DNA of 64,000 nt. Source: ZC4RG29 sp964521255 (GTDB lineage: Bacteria; Bacteroidota; Bacteroidia; Cytophagales; Cyclobacteriaceae). Location: the NCBI GenBank assembly GCA_964521255.1, contig CAZFRM010000020.1, forward strand, positions 18,210-82,209. The letters run 5' to 3'. The notes beneath the pieces were generated by a model, which had not been told where the DNA came from, ran no database searches, and saw only the letters and a program-made list of their open reading frames with translations. The position numbers were made by a program, and so were the translations under genes. Below, piece after piece: positions 36,339 to 46,400 of the stretch (its first letter is position 1; each line of letters starts with the position of its first letter).

Positions 36339-38248
36339 TAATTCTCCATTACCTCCCAGGCGCTTTTATAAAATCCATTTTGTTCCATGTAATCCAGGAG
36401 TTCAAGGTAGAAAGGATGGGATCCAAGTGTAGCGCTGTCACCAATTATAATTAGTTTTCTTTTTGCTCTTGTCATGGCTACATTAGTTCTGCGTATATCG
36501 CCAAGAAATCCCACCTCGCCTTTATCGTTCGAACGAACAAGACTTATTGCAATAATATCCCGCTCTTGCCCCTGAAAGGCGTCAACCGTATTTATTGTTA
36601 TTAGAGGAAGAATGGATTCCAGCGCCGGTGAATTCTCTACCCGTTTTTTTAAATGATCAACCTGGGCGCGGTATGGTGTTATGATTCCGATTGTATATGA
36701 ATCTTCGTTTAATGAAATTCTTTCAGCAAGCTTTTCAATTTGCCGAAGAAGGAGTTGGGCTTCTTCAACATTTAGCCTGCTAAGGGTTTCAGGATCTTGT
36801 GATTCATTAAAACCACAACCTGCTGTGTCTATAAATTCAACAGGTAACGCATCGGGATATATCAACCAATGTTTTACTGAATCATGGGCAATCAAATTGT
36901 TGTGATAAAAGTACTTTGAAGAGAACCGCATTATAGCTTCATGCATGCGGTATTGCATTTGAAGCATAGAAGAAGTTTTAGGTTGTCGTTGAATGCATTT
37001 CTCAAACAAGGTTTGCGACAACCCTTCTCTTGCTGCCTCCACAGATTTAATGGTAGGAGGTAGCTGACAATGATCGCCTGCAAAGATCACGCGTTCTGCT
37101 CTTAAAATAGGTATCCAACAAGCGGGTTCCAATGCTTGCGCTGCTTCATCGATGAAAACACTTTTGTATTTTTTACTTCTCAACAAAGGATGAGACGATC
37201 CTACTAATGTACATGTGATCACGTCACTGTTCTGGAGCAAGTCATTAATAATATAGAATTCCAGAACATCAGCATCGGCTTTAACAGCTTTAGCTTCTTG
37301 CAGCAATAATCTTCGGTTCTGCTTTTCAGCGTGGCCATACGTGCGTTTATATTTGAACGCCGTATCCCTCAATTGCCCTATGCGTTTACGAAGAGCTTTA
37401 AGATCCTTATAATAATCATGTGCAGCAATACGTGCATCCAATGTTTTGCTTAGCGATTGTTCTGTTACACGTGCAGGGTGGCCAATTCGCAATACACGAA
37501 GCCCTTGATCAGAGAGTTTATCAGCCAGGAGGTCTACTGCTGCATTGCTTGGCGCGCAGACCAACACTTGTTGCTCTTCCTGTGCCGCAAGTTTAATAGC
37601 GTGTACAAGTGTTGTAGTTTTTCCAGTACCCGGGGGACCATGAATAATTCCAACATCCTTAGCGGATAATACTTTGTTTAATGCTTTCTGTTGACTGCTA
37701 TTTAACGCTGACAAATGATGATGTTTATCTTCATTGAAACCTGCTTGCTCTTTACCTAACAAAATGTCACGAAGTTCAGCAATGCGTGTATCTTCTGCTT
37801 TAATAACCGCTTTGAGCGCCGAGTCCATTTCGCGGTATGTCATTTCATCGAACATTACATCTACGCCCAGCAAATTTTCTTCTATCCAATCCGGAAGATC
37901 ATCGGCATTCATGGTGATCACCATGGTATTGTCGCGTACATAATTGATTACCCCGCCGGAATGATCTCTCTCCGGCGTGCCATTACCATTGGAAAAAAGG
38001 CTTACAACTTTTCCTGCCCCAAAGACATGTGGCTGATCAAGATGGTTGGTTCGTTCAATTTCAATGATATTTCTTTCTCCTGTGCCAATGTAGTGGCGTT
38101 TAAGTCGCACGGGGTACCAACAGATGCCTTCCGTGGTTTTTCTATGCAACGGAGTATTCAATACTTTTTGCCTGTACTGTTCAAGGTCTGCCAACTTTTC
38201 TTTGCGTATTAATTCGAGGGTATGAAGGAGCTCTTCGTGTATGGTCAT
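36335..38248 (-). CDS. SF1B DNA/RNA helicase, IGHMBP2/DNA2-like
   Basis: Superfamily 1B (UPF1-like) helicase of 637 residues. An N-terminal beta-barrel-like region (WYPVRLKRHYIGTGERNII) precedes Walker A in GIIHGPPGTGKTTTLVHAI, motif Ib-like VLVCAPSNAAVDLLADKL, Walker B in SVFIDEAAQALEPACW, motif III GDHCQLPPTIKS, and the C-terminal RecA-like domain with IGIITPYRAQVDHLKKRV, TINTVDAFQGQERDIIAIS and RRTNVAMTRAKRKLIIIGD. Stand-alone genes of this kind are widespread in Bacteroidota; the role in nucleic-acid metabolism is not defined. Its stop codon lies in the end of the inverted 114-bp repeat, so the last residues may have been altered by its insertion. Confidence 0.92.
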   Translation of the reverse strand: MTIHEELLHTLELIRKEKLADLEQYRQKVLNTPLHRKTTEGICWYPVRLKRHYIGTGERNIIEIERTNHLDQPHVFGAGKVVSLFSNGNGTPERDHSGGVINYVRDNTMVITMNADDLPDWIEENLLGVDVMFDEMTYREMDSALKAVIKAEDTRIAELRDILLGKEQAGFNEDKHHHLSALNSSQQKALNKVLSAKDVGIIHGPPGTGKTTTLVHAIKLAAQEEQQVLVCAPSNAAVDLLADKLSDQGLRVLRIGHPARVTEQSLSKTLDARIAAHDYYKDLKALRKRIGQLRDTAFKYKRTYGHAEKQNRRLLLQEAKAVKADADVLEFYIINDLLQNSDVITCTLVGSSHPLLRSKKYKSVFIDEAAQALEPACWIPILRAERVIFAGDHCQLPPTIKSVEAAREGLSQTLFEKCIQRQPKTSSMLQMQYRMHEAIMRFSSKYFYHNNLIAHDSVKHWLIYPDALPVEFIDTAGCGFNESQDPETLSRLNVEEAQLLLRQIEKLAERISLNEDSYTIGIITPYRAQVDHLKKRVENSPALESILPLITINTVDAFQGQERDIIAISLVRSNDKGEVGFLGDIRRTNVAMTRAKRKLIIIGDSATLGSHPFYLELLDYMEQNGFYKSAWEVMENY

Positions 38249-38320
38249 TGGAGGTACGAGGTACGATTGGTACCGTTAAAAATATAAAGACAAATATAAG
38301 ATTTGGAGGAGGATTTTGTT

Positions 38321-38384
38321 TCCCGCAGATCAGCGCAGAAAATCCATCTAAAAATATCTGCGTACATCCGCGAAATCTGCGGGA
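38321..38384. repeat. CCCGCAGA-type palindromic repeat, copy A (64 bp)
   Basis: Ends TCCCGCAGAT and ATCTGCGGGA are exact inverse complements. The inside repeats CGCAGA and TCTGCG motifs. A longer relative lies at 57329-57440. Located between a helicase gene and a glycosylase gene, in non-coding DNA. Confidence 0.75.
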
Positions 38385-38401
38385 CCCTAAATTGTAGATA
38401 T

Positions 38402-39091
38402 TCAATCGTAAATCTGAAATTTCTCCAGGTAGTCCTTCACGTATTCATCTACTTTTTTTCTTTTGTATTGCATGATAAACCGGGGATGAGATAAGGGAAT
38501 GATCTTGTTAAAAAAATGATGAGATTCATTGAGCCTGGAGAGAAATTTGAAATTTTCTCCTTCACCCAGGCAATAACAAACTTTATTGTTAATGCCAAAC
38601 CCTAATTGTTTTTCAATTGAATGAATGATAAAATCATGAAGACTTTCCTTTAGTTCTTTAATGTCGTAGTAATTAAGATTCTTACCATCTTTTGTAAATC
38701 CCAATGGGGAAACTGCGCTGATGTAAAATCGCTCGTAGAATTTTTTTGGGCCTCCGAAAGCCTCAATCATTTTATAAATAAAATCTGCTGATAGCTCTGG
38801 TTTCCTTTGAAGATCATTTTGAATGCCGCAATTTTTTTCAAGTTTTAAAGGATCGGTAAATGGGATGCCCGTTATCCCACCGCCAAAGCGACCTGGATTA
38901 ATACCCATGATAAGTGTTCTTTCATTTGTGTCTTCATAAAACTTTTTATAAAAAAGTTGGATGACTTCGACAGTCTTATCATTCCTGTAAGGATTCAAAA
39001 TTTCAACTCCTGGGGGAAGTGCTGAAGAAATTGAAAGATTGTTATAAAAGTTGAGGATATGGTCAGCAAATGTTAAATGAGTGTCTTGCAT
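38402..39091 (-). CDS. SMUG2-like uracil-DNA glycosylase family protein (DUF4918)
   Basis: The ATG at 39091 starts one base after the upstream kinase stop codon; the longer frame to 39160 overlaps the kinase and is not used. LIMGINPGRFGGGITGIPFTD matches the active-site loop of SMUG-type uracil-DNA glycosylases (GMNPGP-like, given here in part), and SHPRFIMQY fits the second, DNA-intercalating motif in a variant form. In SMUG enzymes the first motif activates water for base removal. Likely role: excision of uracil or oxidised pyrimidines from DNA. Co-directional and almost touching the histidine kinase gene. Catalytic activity of DUF4918 members is not settled, so the substrate is inferred. 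Confidence 0.78.
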   Translation of the reverse strand: MQDTHLTFADHILNFYNNLSISSALPPGVEILNPYRNDKTVEVIQLFYKKFYEDTNERTLIMGINPGRFGGGITGIPFTDPLKLEKNCGIQNDLQRKPELSADFIYKMIEAFGGPKKFYERFYISAVSPLGFTKDGKNLNYYDIKELKESLHDFIIHSIEKQLGFGINNKVCYCLGEGENFKFLSRLNESHHFFNKIIPLSHPRFIMQYKRKKVDEYVKDYLEKFQIYD

Positions 39092-39092
39092 T

Positions 39093-41033
39093 CTATGAAG
39101 AGGTAACGACAAGGGGTATTGTAATGCTAAATGTAGAGCCTTTGTTAACCGTACTTTCAATATTTATATTTCCATTTAAAGCCTCTACCTGGGTCTTTAC
39201 GAGAAACAGACCCATTCCCTTTCCGTCAACGTGATCGTGGAAGCGCTGGTAGAGACTAAAAATCCTGTCTTTCATTTTACTAAGGTCCATACCAATACCG
39301 TTATCTGAAAACGTGAGCTCCAGTTTTTCACCTTTTATGTTGCTTCTGATTTTAATTTCCGGATTTCGCTTTGGTGACCGGTATTTAATTGCGTTGCTAA
39401 TGAGGTTGTAAAAAATACTTTCAATATAAGCAGGAATTGAAAAACATGATTTAACAGCCGAAAAATCTGCCTCAATTGTTGTTTGGGTATTCGTGATACT
39501 TTCTTTTAAAATGCTTCTGATTTTTTCAAGGCGCTCATGAAAGTCAACAATTTCATAAGAATTCTTAATTCCACTTTTGACATCCAGGATGGCATTCATA
39601 TCGTAGATAATAGTGTCTAACTCATTGGCGGTAAGCTGAAGTTTGTCCAAAATATGTCTATCAACAGTGGGATCAAACTTATCGATGTTTAAAATGTTGG
39701 TCAACCCGAGAATGCGTGCAACAGGTGAACGAAGATTGTGCGCTGTTATGTAGCCATATTGTTCCAATTGATTATTCTGCCGGATTAATTCTAGGTTTGT
39801 TTTTACAAGTTCCTTCGTACGCTGCTCTACCTGTGTTTCCAGGTTTTTGTTATATTCTGCCAGTATCTGGTTTCTTTTTTTCTTTTGACGATACCCATAA
39901 AACAGGAAAAGCATTGCTCCGATAAGGGACAAAAGTGCAAACGAACCAACAATGGTGAGATTTTTCTGCTGGGCAAGGTAGGCATCCTTTAACTCCGCAT
40001 CTTTTTTCAGTAGTTCATTTTCTGTTGTTACCCGTTCAGTTTCGTATTGGATTTTCAGATTCTCAATGTACTGAAGATTATCTTCACTGAAGATGCTATC
40101 CTGGTAAAGGTTGAATTGTTTATAGTTTATCAATGCGTTTTTGAAATCATTTGCCTCCTGGTAGATCTCGTACAAAATTCCGTATGACTCTTTTGTTTTA
40201 TCGCGATAAGAAAACTTCCTGGATATTTCAATGCTTTCTTCCGCTGCTTTAATTGCCTCATCGTATTTACCGAGATCCTTGTATGTTCGGGCAAGACCAT
40301 TTAATGTAAACGTTTTACCAAAAGGACTCTTTTTATTTTCCGGAAGATTCCTTGACAGGCTATAATATTTTATGGTTTTGTTGTACTCCTTTTTGTAAAA
40401 ATAAATTTCGGCGAGGTTATTATAAATGTACGATAAGGAATAGCCTTTTTGTGGGAATTTTTTTTCCTGTTCGAGGGCCCTGAGTATCCAATATTCGGCA
40501 CTATCATATTGATGCATTTTTCCATAGTTACGACCCATGAAGTTCATGATATTCACGAGACTTTGTTGATTTGTGGATTGCGCAAGGGTATATGCATTCG
40601 AAAGATTTTCCTTTGCGTCATCATAATTCTCAAGACTTGAGTAAATATTCCCCATGGTTGTGTAGGAATCGATCATCCCTTCAGTATCCTTTCTCTCCCT
40701 TGCGATGGATAGCTCTTTAATATTATACTCAATAGCAATTGAAAAATTGCCCATTCTTCTTTGTATTCGGCTCAATATGGATAAAGAATGTTGAACACCT
40801 TTATCAAAATTTTTTTCGTTTGCCAGATTGTGCGCTTCCTCTGCATAGAAGAGCGATTTCTTCAGATCAACGTTGTAAAGACTTTGTGAAAGCTCCAGCA
40901 ATACGTTAGTACGTGTGCTATCAGGAAGATTTTTTTGCAGTAAGAGCAAAAGACTATCAGTAGCATCATTTGCCTTTCCTTCAAAAAGTGTAAGAAGAAA
41001 AATTAATAACCCTATGACTTTTATTAATCGCAT
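39093..41033 (-). CDS. Sensor histidine kinase with TPR repeats
   Basis: Membrane kinase of 646 residues. A signal peptide or first helix (MRLIKVIGLLIFLLTLFEGK) is followed by about six TPR-like repeats in the periplasm (residues 30-310), one transmembrane helix (LTIVGSFALLSLIGAMLFLF), a coiled coil (KNLETQVEQRTKELVKTN), a DHp domain with the phospho-acceptor His in YGYITAHNLRSPVARILG, and a HATPase_c domain (N box FYNLISNAIKYRSPKRNPEI; G1 FSDNGIGMDL; G2 GKGMGLFLVKTQVEALNG). No receiver domain is fused. The response regulator is not adjacent, so this is an orphan kinase. Followed after one base by the glycosylase-like gene. Confidence 0.92.
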   Translation of the reverse strand: MRLIKVIGLLIFLLTLFEGKANDATDSLLLLLQKNLPDSTRTNVLLELSQSLYNVDLKKSLFYAEEAHNLANEKNFDKGVQHSLSILSRIQRRMGNFSIAIEYNIKELSIARERKDTEGMIDSYTTMGNIYSSLENYDDAKENLSNAYTLAQSTNQQSLVNIMNFMGRNYGKMHQYDSAEYWILRALEQEKKFPQKGYSLSYIYNNLAEIYFYKKEYNKTIKYYSLSRNLPENKKSPFGKTFTLNGLARTYKDLGKYDEAIKAAEESIEISRKFSYRDKTKESYGILYEIYQEANDFKNALINYKQFNLYQDSIFSEDNLQYIENLKIQYETERVTTENELLKKDAELKDAYLAQQKNLTIVGSFALLSLIGAMLFLFYGYRQKKKRNQILAEYNKNLETQVEQRTKELVKTNLELIRQNNQLEQYGYITAHNLRSPVARILGLTNILNIDKFDPTVDRHILDKLQLTANELDTIIYDMNAILDVKSGIKNSYEIVDFHERLEKIRSILKESITNTQTTIEADFSAVKSCFSIPAYIESIFYNLISNAIKYRSPKRNPEIKIRSNIKGEKLELTFSDNGIGMDLSKMKDRIFSLYQRFHDHVDGKGMGLFLVKTQVEALNGNINIESTVNKGSTFSITIPLVVTSS

Positions 41034-41053
41034 CTTGTAGAGAGAAACATAAA

Positions 41054-43348
41054 TTACTGCCTGGATGTTTCGGAAAGCAATGCTTTTAACTTTTCCATTT
41101 GGCTTCTGTTAGCGGATGTGTTAATGTTATTAATGATACCATGTTTTTCGCGGGTGGTAAGGCGCCAGCTTAACGATGCTCTTGCGTTGCTCTGGCGAAT
41201 ACTATCCATTTCATTTAAGATGTTAACATACGTTTCCGCCTGGTATTCTATATCGATTCGATCAATTTCTCCATTAAACCATGACCTGCTGTATCCGATA
41301 AGAAGATCGTTACCAATATCCTGAAAGTTTTCAAAATTATTGTAAACGTTACTAATGGGCTGTGAGAAATCATCTATTATTGTTTGGCTGCTACTCTTAG
41401 TGATTGAGTTCAACTTAGGGGAATCGCGAATGGAAAAGAAAATCACTCCTGATGTATTCGCTTCGATCCAATCCCTGAAAGCATATAAAAATCTGACTGC
41501 ATCGGACAAACCGAAGTTATCAGAAATCCCGGCATCCATAATGTAAATAGGTGGCTCTGTAGGGAGAGAAGTATTCGGTGTGATATAGGGGAAGGTGGCA
41601 CACATTCTAAGGGCTGATAGAAACCTAAGATTTTCTCCGCCATGGTTTCTAAACAAACTTTGAAAATCAACGCCGCTGATTTTAGCATTTTCGTAATATG
41701 AATAGGCTAACAGGTCACTGTTCATGTAGGATACAGGTTGTGAACTTATATAGAGTTTACGGCCATCGGTTATCACGGTGGGTGAGATAATCAACATGGG
41801 AATGGCAGAAGCCAGTTCAGGACCATGATAAGCATGCAGAGGTTTGTCCATTAAACCACCCGTGATCTGGTTCAATTGCTCTTCGAATGTATAGCTTCGG
41901 TCACGGCGATAGAAGTGATCGTTGTATTCATATTTTGTAAACCCCACGAACAAATCGTTGGCAAGCAAACTGAAGATAAGCGGATTAAGATTATCCGCTG
42001 AAAGTCTCCATAAATGATTTTGTGCATACGGGTTGATGTTCTGCCCCTGGGATTGACCTAATTTCAATTCGCGAAAATAACTGGCGCCAATTAAACCACC
42101 GGAGGCTCCCGTAATCAGCATGGCATTCTTCATGAGTTGCCCTTGTGTTAAGCTGTCTGCAGTTTGCAAGGCAGTAAGTGTCCAAAGCGCTGCACGTTTG
42201 CCGCCTCCGCTGGCGCAGATGAAAATCATTTTTGGTTTTTGAAGAGAGTCAAACTTATTCCTCCAGTTATTAAGAATTTGCAAGGTGTGATTACGATCCT
42301 CTTCAATTATTGCAGTTGAGTTTAGTTGCCTAAGCTGGTCAACGGTGTAAGACTCGGGCTTACTTTTATAGTCCAAACCGAATGCTTCATATTTCTTTTC
42401 AAAAAAATCCTGGCCTGCCAGATAGTTTATGATTAAAAAAATAATCAGTGCTGTGGTGATTGACCATCCGCCAAACCAATAGGCAAAAGCCCCGGCCATC
42501 ATAACGAAAATAGTAAGAAAAATAACGAAGCTCGCAGCTGCCGGTAATTGAAAAACAGGGTAATCCTTAAATACACCCAGCACAATAACCAATACAAAAA
42601 TGAGGAGTTCAACTACAACAAGGTTGAAATGATTTTGGTCAAACACTTGTATAATAGTAGCTCTGTCGTAAAAATTATTTTCTTCAACTTTTTTTATTTT
42701 AAGCAATCCGTCGAGGTAATAGTCGACACGGACCTGTTTCTTCTTGGCTATGTTCAGCTTATTCATAGCGCTGGCGCGTGTCACTTGTACATTCTGCTTT
42801 ATTTTCTCATCGATGCGACAAACTACGTATTTAAAAATGTCCTTGTTAGTGAACCAGAAGTAGAGATACAATCCTGCCGTTATGGTTAAAAAGCCGACGA
42901 TAAACCCTGCGAGCTTTAGCAACACATCACCAGTAGATGAGTATTCATTGTTTAGCTGGAAGAGGATGATCTCCGTGATGTATGCAATGACAAAAACAAA
43001 CGGTATTGAACTATTATTAATACTGAATTTTGTAAAAGGCTTTGCAAGTGCGCCAACAAAAGCAAAGTGGTGTCCATCGGAAATATAGCAAGTAATATGA
43101 AAGGCAACAGTAAATCCGCCAATAACCGCACCCATAATAAAGAAGCTCCTGAAATTCACCTGGTTTAAATATTCAGGGTCCAGAAACAAGTAGGGAATTC
43201 CGAGGTATTTGCCAAAACCACCCGTTGCCATTGCAAACATGATAACCCAACACAACACCAGCACCTGGTTGCGTCGTAGGTTGGTGAGCAACAGTTGGAT
43301 AGGGAAGAAATAAAAAATGCCCTCAAAAAACTTCTTCAGACGAGACAT
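41054..43348 (-). CDS. Membrane patatin-like phospholipase
   Basis: A 764-residue protein with several membrane segments in the first 300 residues (VLVLCWVIMFAMATGGFG; FFIMGAVIGGFTVAFHI; AGFIVGFLTITAGLYLYFWF; VVVELLIFVLVIVLGVF; FVIFLTIFVMMAGAFAYWFG) and a patatin hydrolase domain in the second half. The oxyanion loop is CASGGGKRAALW, the nucleophile is in MLITGASGGLIGASY (GxSxG), and the catalytic Asp is in MDAGISDNFGLSDAV. The likely reaction is hydrolysis of membrane lipid acyl esters. The unusual fusion to an N-terminal membrane module suggests action at the inner membrane. 20 bases upstream of the TPR histidine kinase gene, so the two may be co-transcribed. Confidence 0.88.
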   Translation of the reverse strand: MSRLKKFFEGIFYFFPIQLLLTNLRRNQVLVLCWVIMFAMATGGFGKYLGIPYLFLDPEYLNQVNFRSFFIMGAVIGGFTVAFHITCYISDGHHFAFVGALAKPFTKFSINNSSIPFVFVIAYITEIILFQLNNEYSSTGDVLLKLAGFIVGFLTITAGLYLYFWFTNKDIFKYVVCRIDEKIKQNVQVTRASAMNKLNIAKKKQVRVDYYLDGLLKIKKVEENNFYDRATIIQVFDQNHFNLVVVELLIFVLVIVLGVFKDYPVFQLPAAASFVIFLTIFVMMAGAFAYWFGGWSITTALIIFLIINYLAGQDFFEKKYEAFGLDYKSKPESYTVDQLRQLNSTAIIEEDRNHTLQILNNWRNKFDSLQKPKMIFICASGGGKRAALWTLTALQTADSLTQGQLMKNAMLITGASGGLIGASYFRELKLGQSQGQNINPYAQNHLWRLSADNLNPLIFSLLANDLFVGFTKYEYNDHFYRRDRSYTFEEQLNQITGGLMDKPLHAYHGPELASAIPMLIISPTVITDGRKLYISSQPVSYMNSDLLAYSYYENAKISGVDFQSLFRNHGGENLRFLSALRMCATFPYITPNTSLPTEPPIYIMDAGISDNFGLSDAVRFLYAFRDWIEANTSGVIFFSIRDSPKLNSITKSSSQTIIDDFSQPISNVYNNFENFQDIGNDLLIGYSRSWFNGEIDRIDIEYQAETYVNILNEMDSIRQSNARASLSWRLTTREKHGIINNINTSANRSQMEKLKALLSETSRQ

Positions 43349-43439
43349 GTAAAAAAGTATCCTTCAAATTAGTGAAGTTTTTTCCTTTTGTGAAATTAGA
43401 TTTGAAACTTGGTGACGCCTTGTAATAAAATGTGTTCAA

Positions 43440-46400
43440 TTGACTAAACTTTTCACCTTATACCGAAGTTCCGCCGGATCTGGCAAGACGTACACATTGG
43501 CGCGTGAGTATTTGAAGTTCGCCCTCCAATTTCGTAATGACTACTTCAAGCATATCCTTGCGGTGACATTTACAAATAAGTCCACGCAGGAAATGAAGGA
43601 CCGCATCCTTGCGTATCTTGATGATTTTGCCAACGACAGGCCGAATGTTTTAGCAGAAGAATTAAAAAAAATACTAGGGATGGACAACCTGACGTTTCGT
43701 GACAGAAGCCAGGAAGTACAAACTTATATTCTCCATAAATATTCGCAGTTTTCCATAAGCACTATCGATGCCTTCTTCCAAAAAGTGATTCGCTCTTTTA
43801 CACGTGAGTCTGGTTTGATGGGTGACTATCGGCTAGAAGTAGAGCAAGATGAAGTAATGGAAGAAGTAATCAATAACCTGATTGATGAGTTGGGAACGAA
43901 GAAAGATCTTACCAACTGGGTTGTTGCATTTGCAAAGGAGAATCTTGCCAACGAACGTGCCTGGGATGTGCGCTATAATTTGATGGAATTTTCGAAAGAA
44001 ATTTTTAAAGAAGAATTCAAGCAGATAGAAGATGATGTAACAGCGGCAAGCGGCGAAAAAGATTTCTTTCCATCCCTCCGTAAAAAACTACAGGATGCGA
44101 AATGGAAATTCATAAATCACATTGCAACACTGGCGAGCGAAGCCGTTGATATTATTCAACGGAATGGACTTGAGCCTGAAGATTTCAAATATAATGGTAG
44201 TCCTGGATATTCTTTTTTTACGAAGCTCCTTAATCTCAACAGTGTAGATGGTTTCAAAGAACCGTCAGATACCGTGTTGAGTAAATTACCTGATCCAAAG
44301 AATTGGCCTCGCGATAAACGACCGCGTATAAATCTTGTTTACCAACTAGCGGTAAAAGAACTTCTTCCACGCATGAATCAAATCCTTGAGCATCGGGAAA
44401 AGTTTTATCAGCAAGCTCTTTCTGCTGAAGTGGCGCTTAATAATTTTTATGCCTTCGGATTGGTTGCCGACATATCGCGCAAGCTGAAGGAATACAAAGA
44501 TGAGAATAACATGATGCTGTTGGCCGACGCGCCGAAATTTCTAAATGGTGTTATTCAGGATAGCGATACTCCTTTTATCTATGAAAAAGTAGGATCGTTC
44601 TATAGAAATTATCTCATAGACGAATTTCAGGATACGTCTGGGTTTCAATGGAAAAATTTTCTACCACTTCTGGCCAACAGTCTTGATCAAGGCTATCCTG
44701 GTATGGTAGTAGGTGATGTGAAGCAAGCCATATACCGCTGGCGTGGTGGTGACCTGGACTTGTTGCAACGCCAGGTTGAAAATCAAATTGGCAAGGAACG
44801 AATTGAAGTTAAGGAGCTTCTCAGCAATTACCGAAGCGCTTCAAATGTGGTGCAATTCAACAATAATATTTTTAAAGCCGCCGCACAATGGATGACACGT
44901 TTCTTTGGTCGTCCGGTAATGGAAGAGATTTACAAGGATGTTGAGCAGGTAAAGTCACGGACGGAGGAAGGCTTCGTTCATGTGAAGTTCATTGAGGAAG
45001 TTTCGAAGGACGATTCATGGGCACATCAATCAATGAATTTGATTCCTAAATGGCTGGAACAACTGCAGGAGAAAGGAGTCGCCTTAAGAAATATTGCCAT
45101 ACTTGTTCGAAAGAATAGTGAAGGCCAGGCGATCGTTGCCAAACTACTTCAATATCGTGATTCAAGTGAGGCAAAACCATATTGCCGGTATGATGTGGTA
45201 TCAAATGAATCGTTACGCATTGATGGCGCCGCTTCTGTCAATTTAATATTAGCGGCATTGCGTTATCTTCAAAATACACAAGATGCAATAGCACGCGCTC
45301 AGTTGTCATACGAGTATAGCAGGCTTTATAAACCGGAGCGTGGCCTTACAGAAGTTTTTGATGTTTCGGGTCAGGTATTTTTTGAAAGTGGTCTTCCTGA
45401 TGCATTTACAGAAGATAAGGCGATGCTCAAGAAACTTCCATTATTCGAACTTACTGAAACGTTAATAAGGATTTTTGATTTAGGTAAGCAGCAAGGTGAA
45501 CTCGCTTACTTGCAGGCCTTTCAGGATCTGGTATTAGAGTTTTCCAGTCGCGAGCGAAATGACCTCGGTGAATTTCTGGAATGGTGGGAGGATAATAAAG
45601 AAAAGAAATCAATTCAGGCGTCAGGCGAAATTGATGCCGTTCAGATACTTACTATTCATAAAGCAAAAGGATTGCAGTTTGATTATGTAATTATTCCTTT
45701 TTGTTCCTGGTCACTTGATCATGAAAATTGGAGGGCTCCTACGCTTTGGGTGAAAAGTGATGAAGAACCGTTTCGAAACGCAGGCTACATACCTGTCAAG
45801 TATTCCAGCAAACTAAAGGACACATATTTTAATCACTACTACGAAGCGGAACTTCTTCATTCTTACCTCGACAACTTAAACCTGCTTTATGTTGCCCTGA
45901 CGCGCGCACGAACAGGTTTGATTGTCCATGCGCCTTTCAAGGCAAAGAATACCATCGCCCAGGTTTTATATGACAGTATTATGGAAGGCGATGTGCAGGG
46001 ATGGGATAACGTATCGCATACGCTTACTAGTGGAGAATTGCCCACTGTTTCGCCGGATAAAAAAAACACTACATCGCTTATGTTGAATACGTATTCAACG
46101 TCAGACTGGCGGGAGAAGTTAGTAATTCGTCAGTCAGCAAAAGAATTTTTTGAAGGCGATGAAAATGAAGATTTCCGTGAACGAATAAACTATGGAATTT
46201 ACGTCCATAAAATTTTATCAAGAATTAAATATGAGACAGAACGTGATGACGTGCTTGAACAACTCAAGCTCGAGGGTTACATCACCGAAGAGGAACGTCA
46301 ACCTATTGTAGCGCAATTGGAAAAGCTATTCAGTGATGAACGTGTCCGCTCATGGTTTTCAACTGCCTGGGAAGTGCGAACTGAAGTGCCAATTTTATTG

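Noticed and set aside
36182..36454. Plus-strand open frame across terminator and 114-bp repeat
   Set aside because: It spans a terminator, a palindromic repeat and the antisense of the helicase 3' end, with no family signal.
43430..43432. ATG upstream of the AddA-like gene as start
   Set aside because: It is out of frame with the helicase; the TTG at 43440 is the only plausible start near Walker A.
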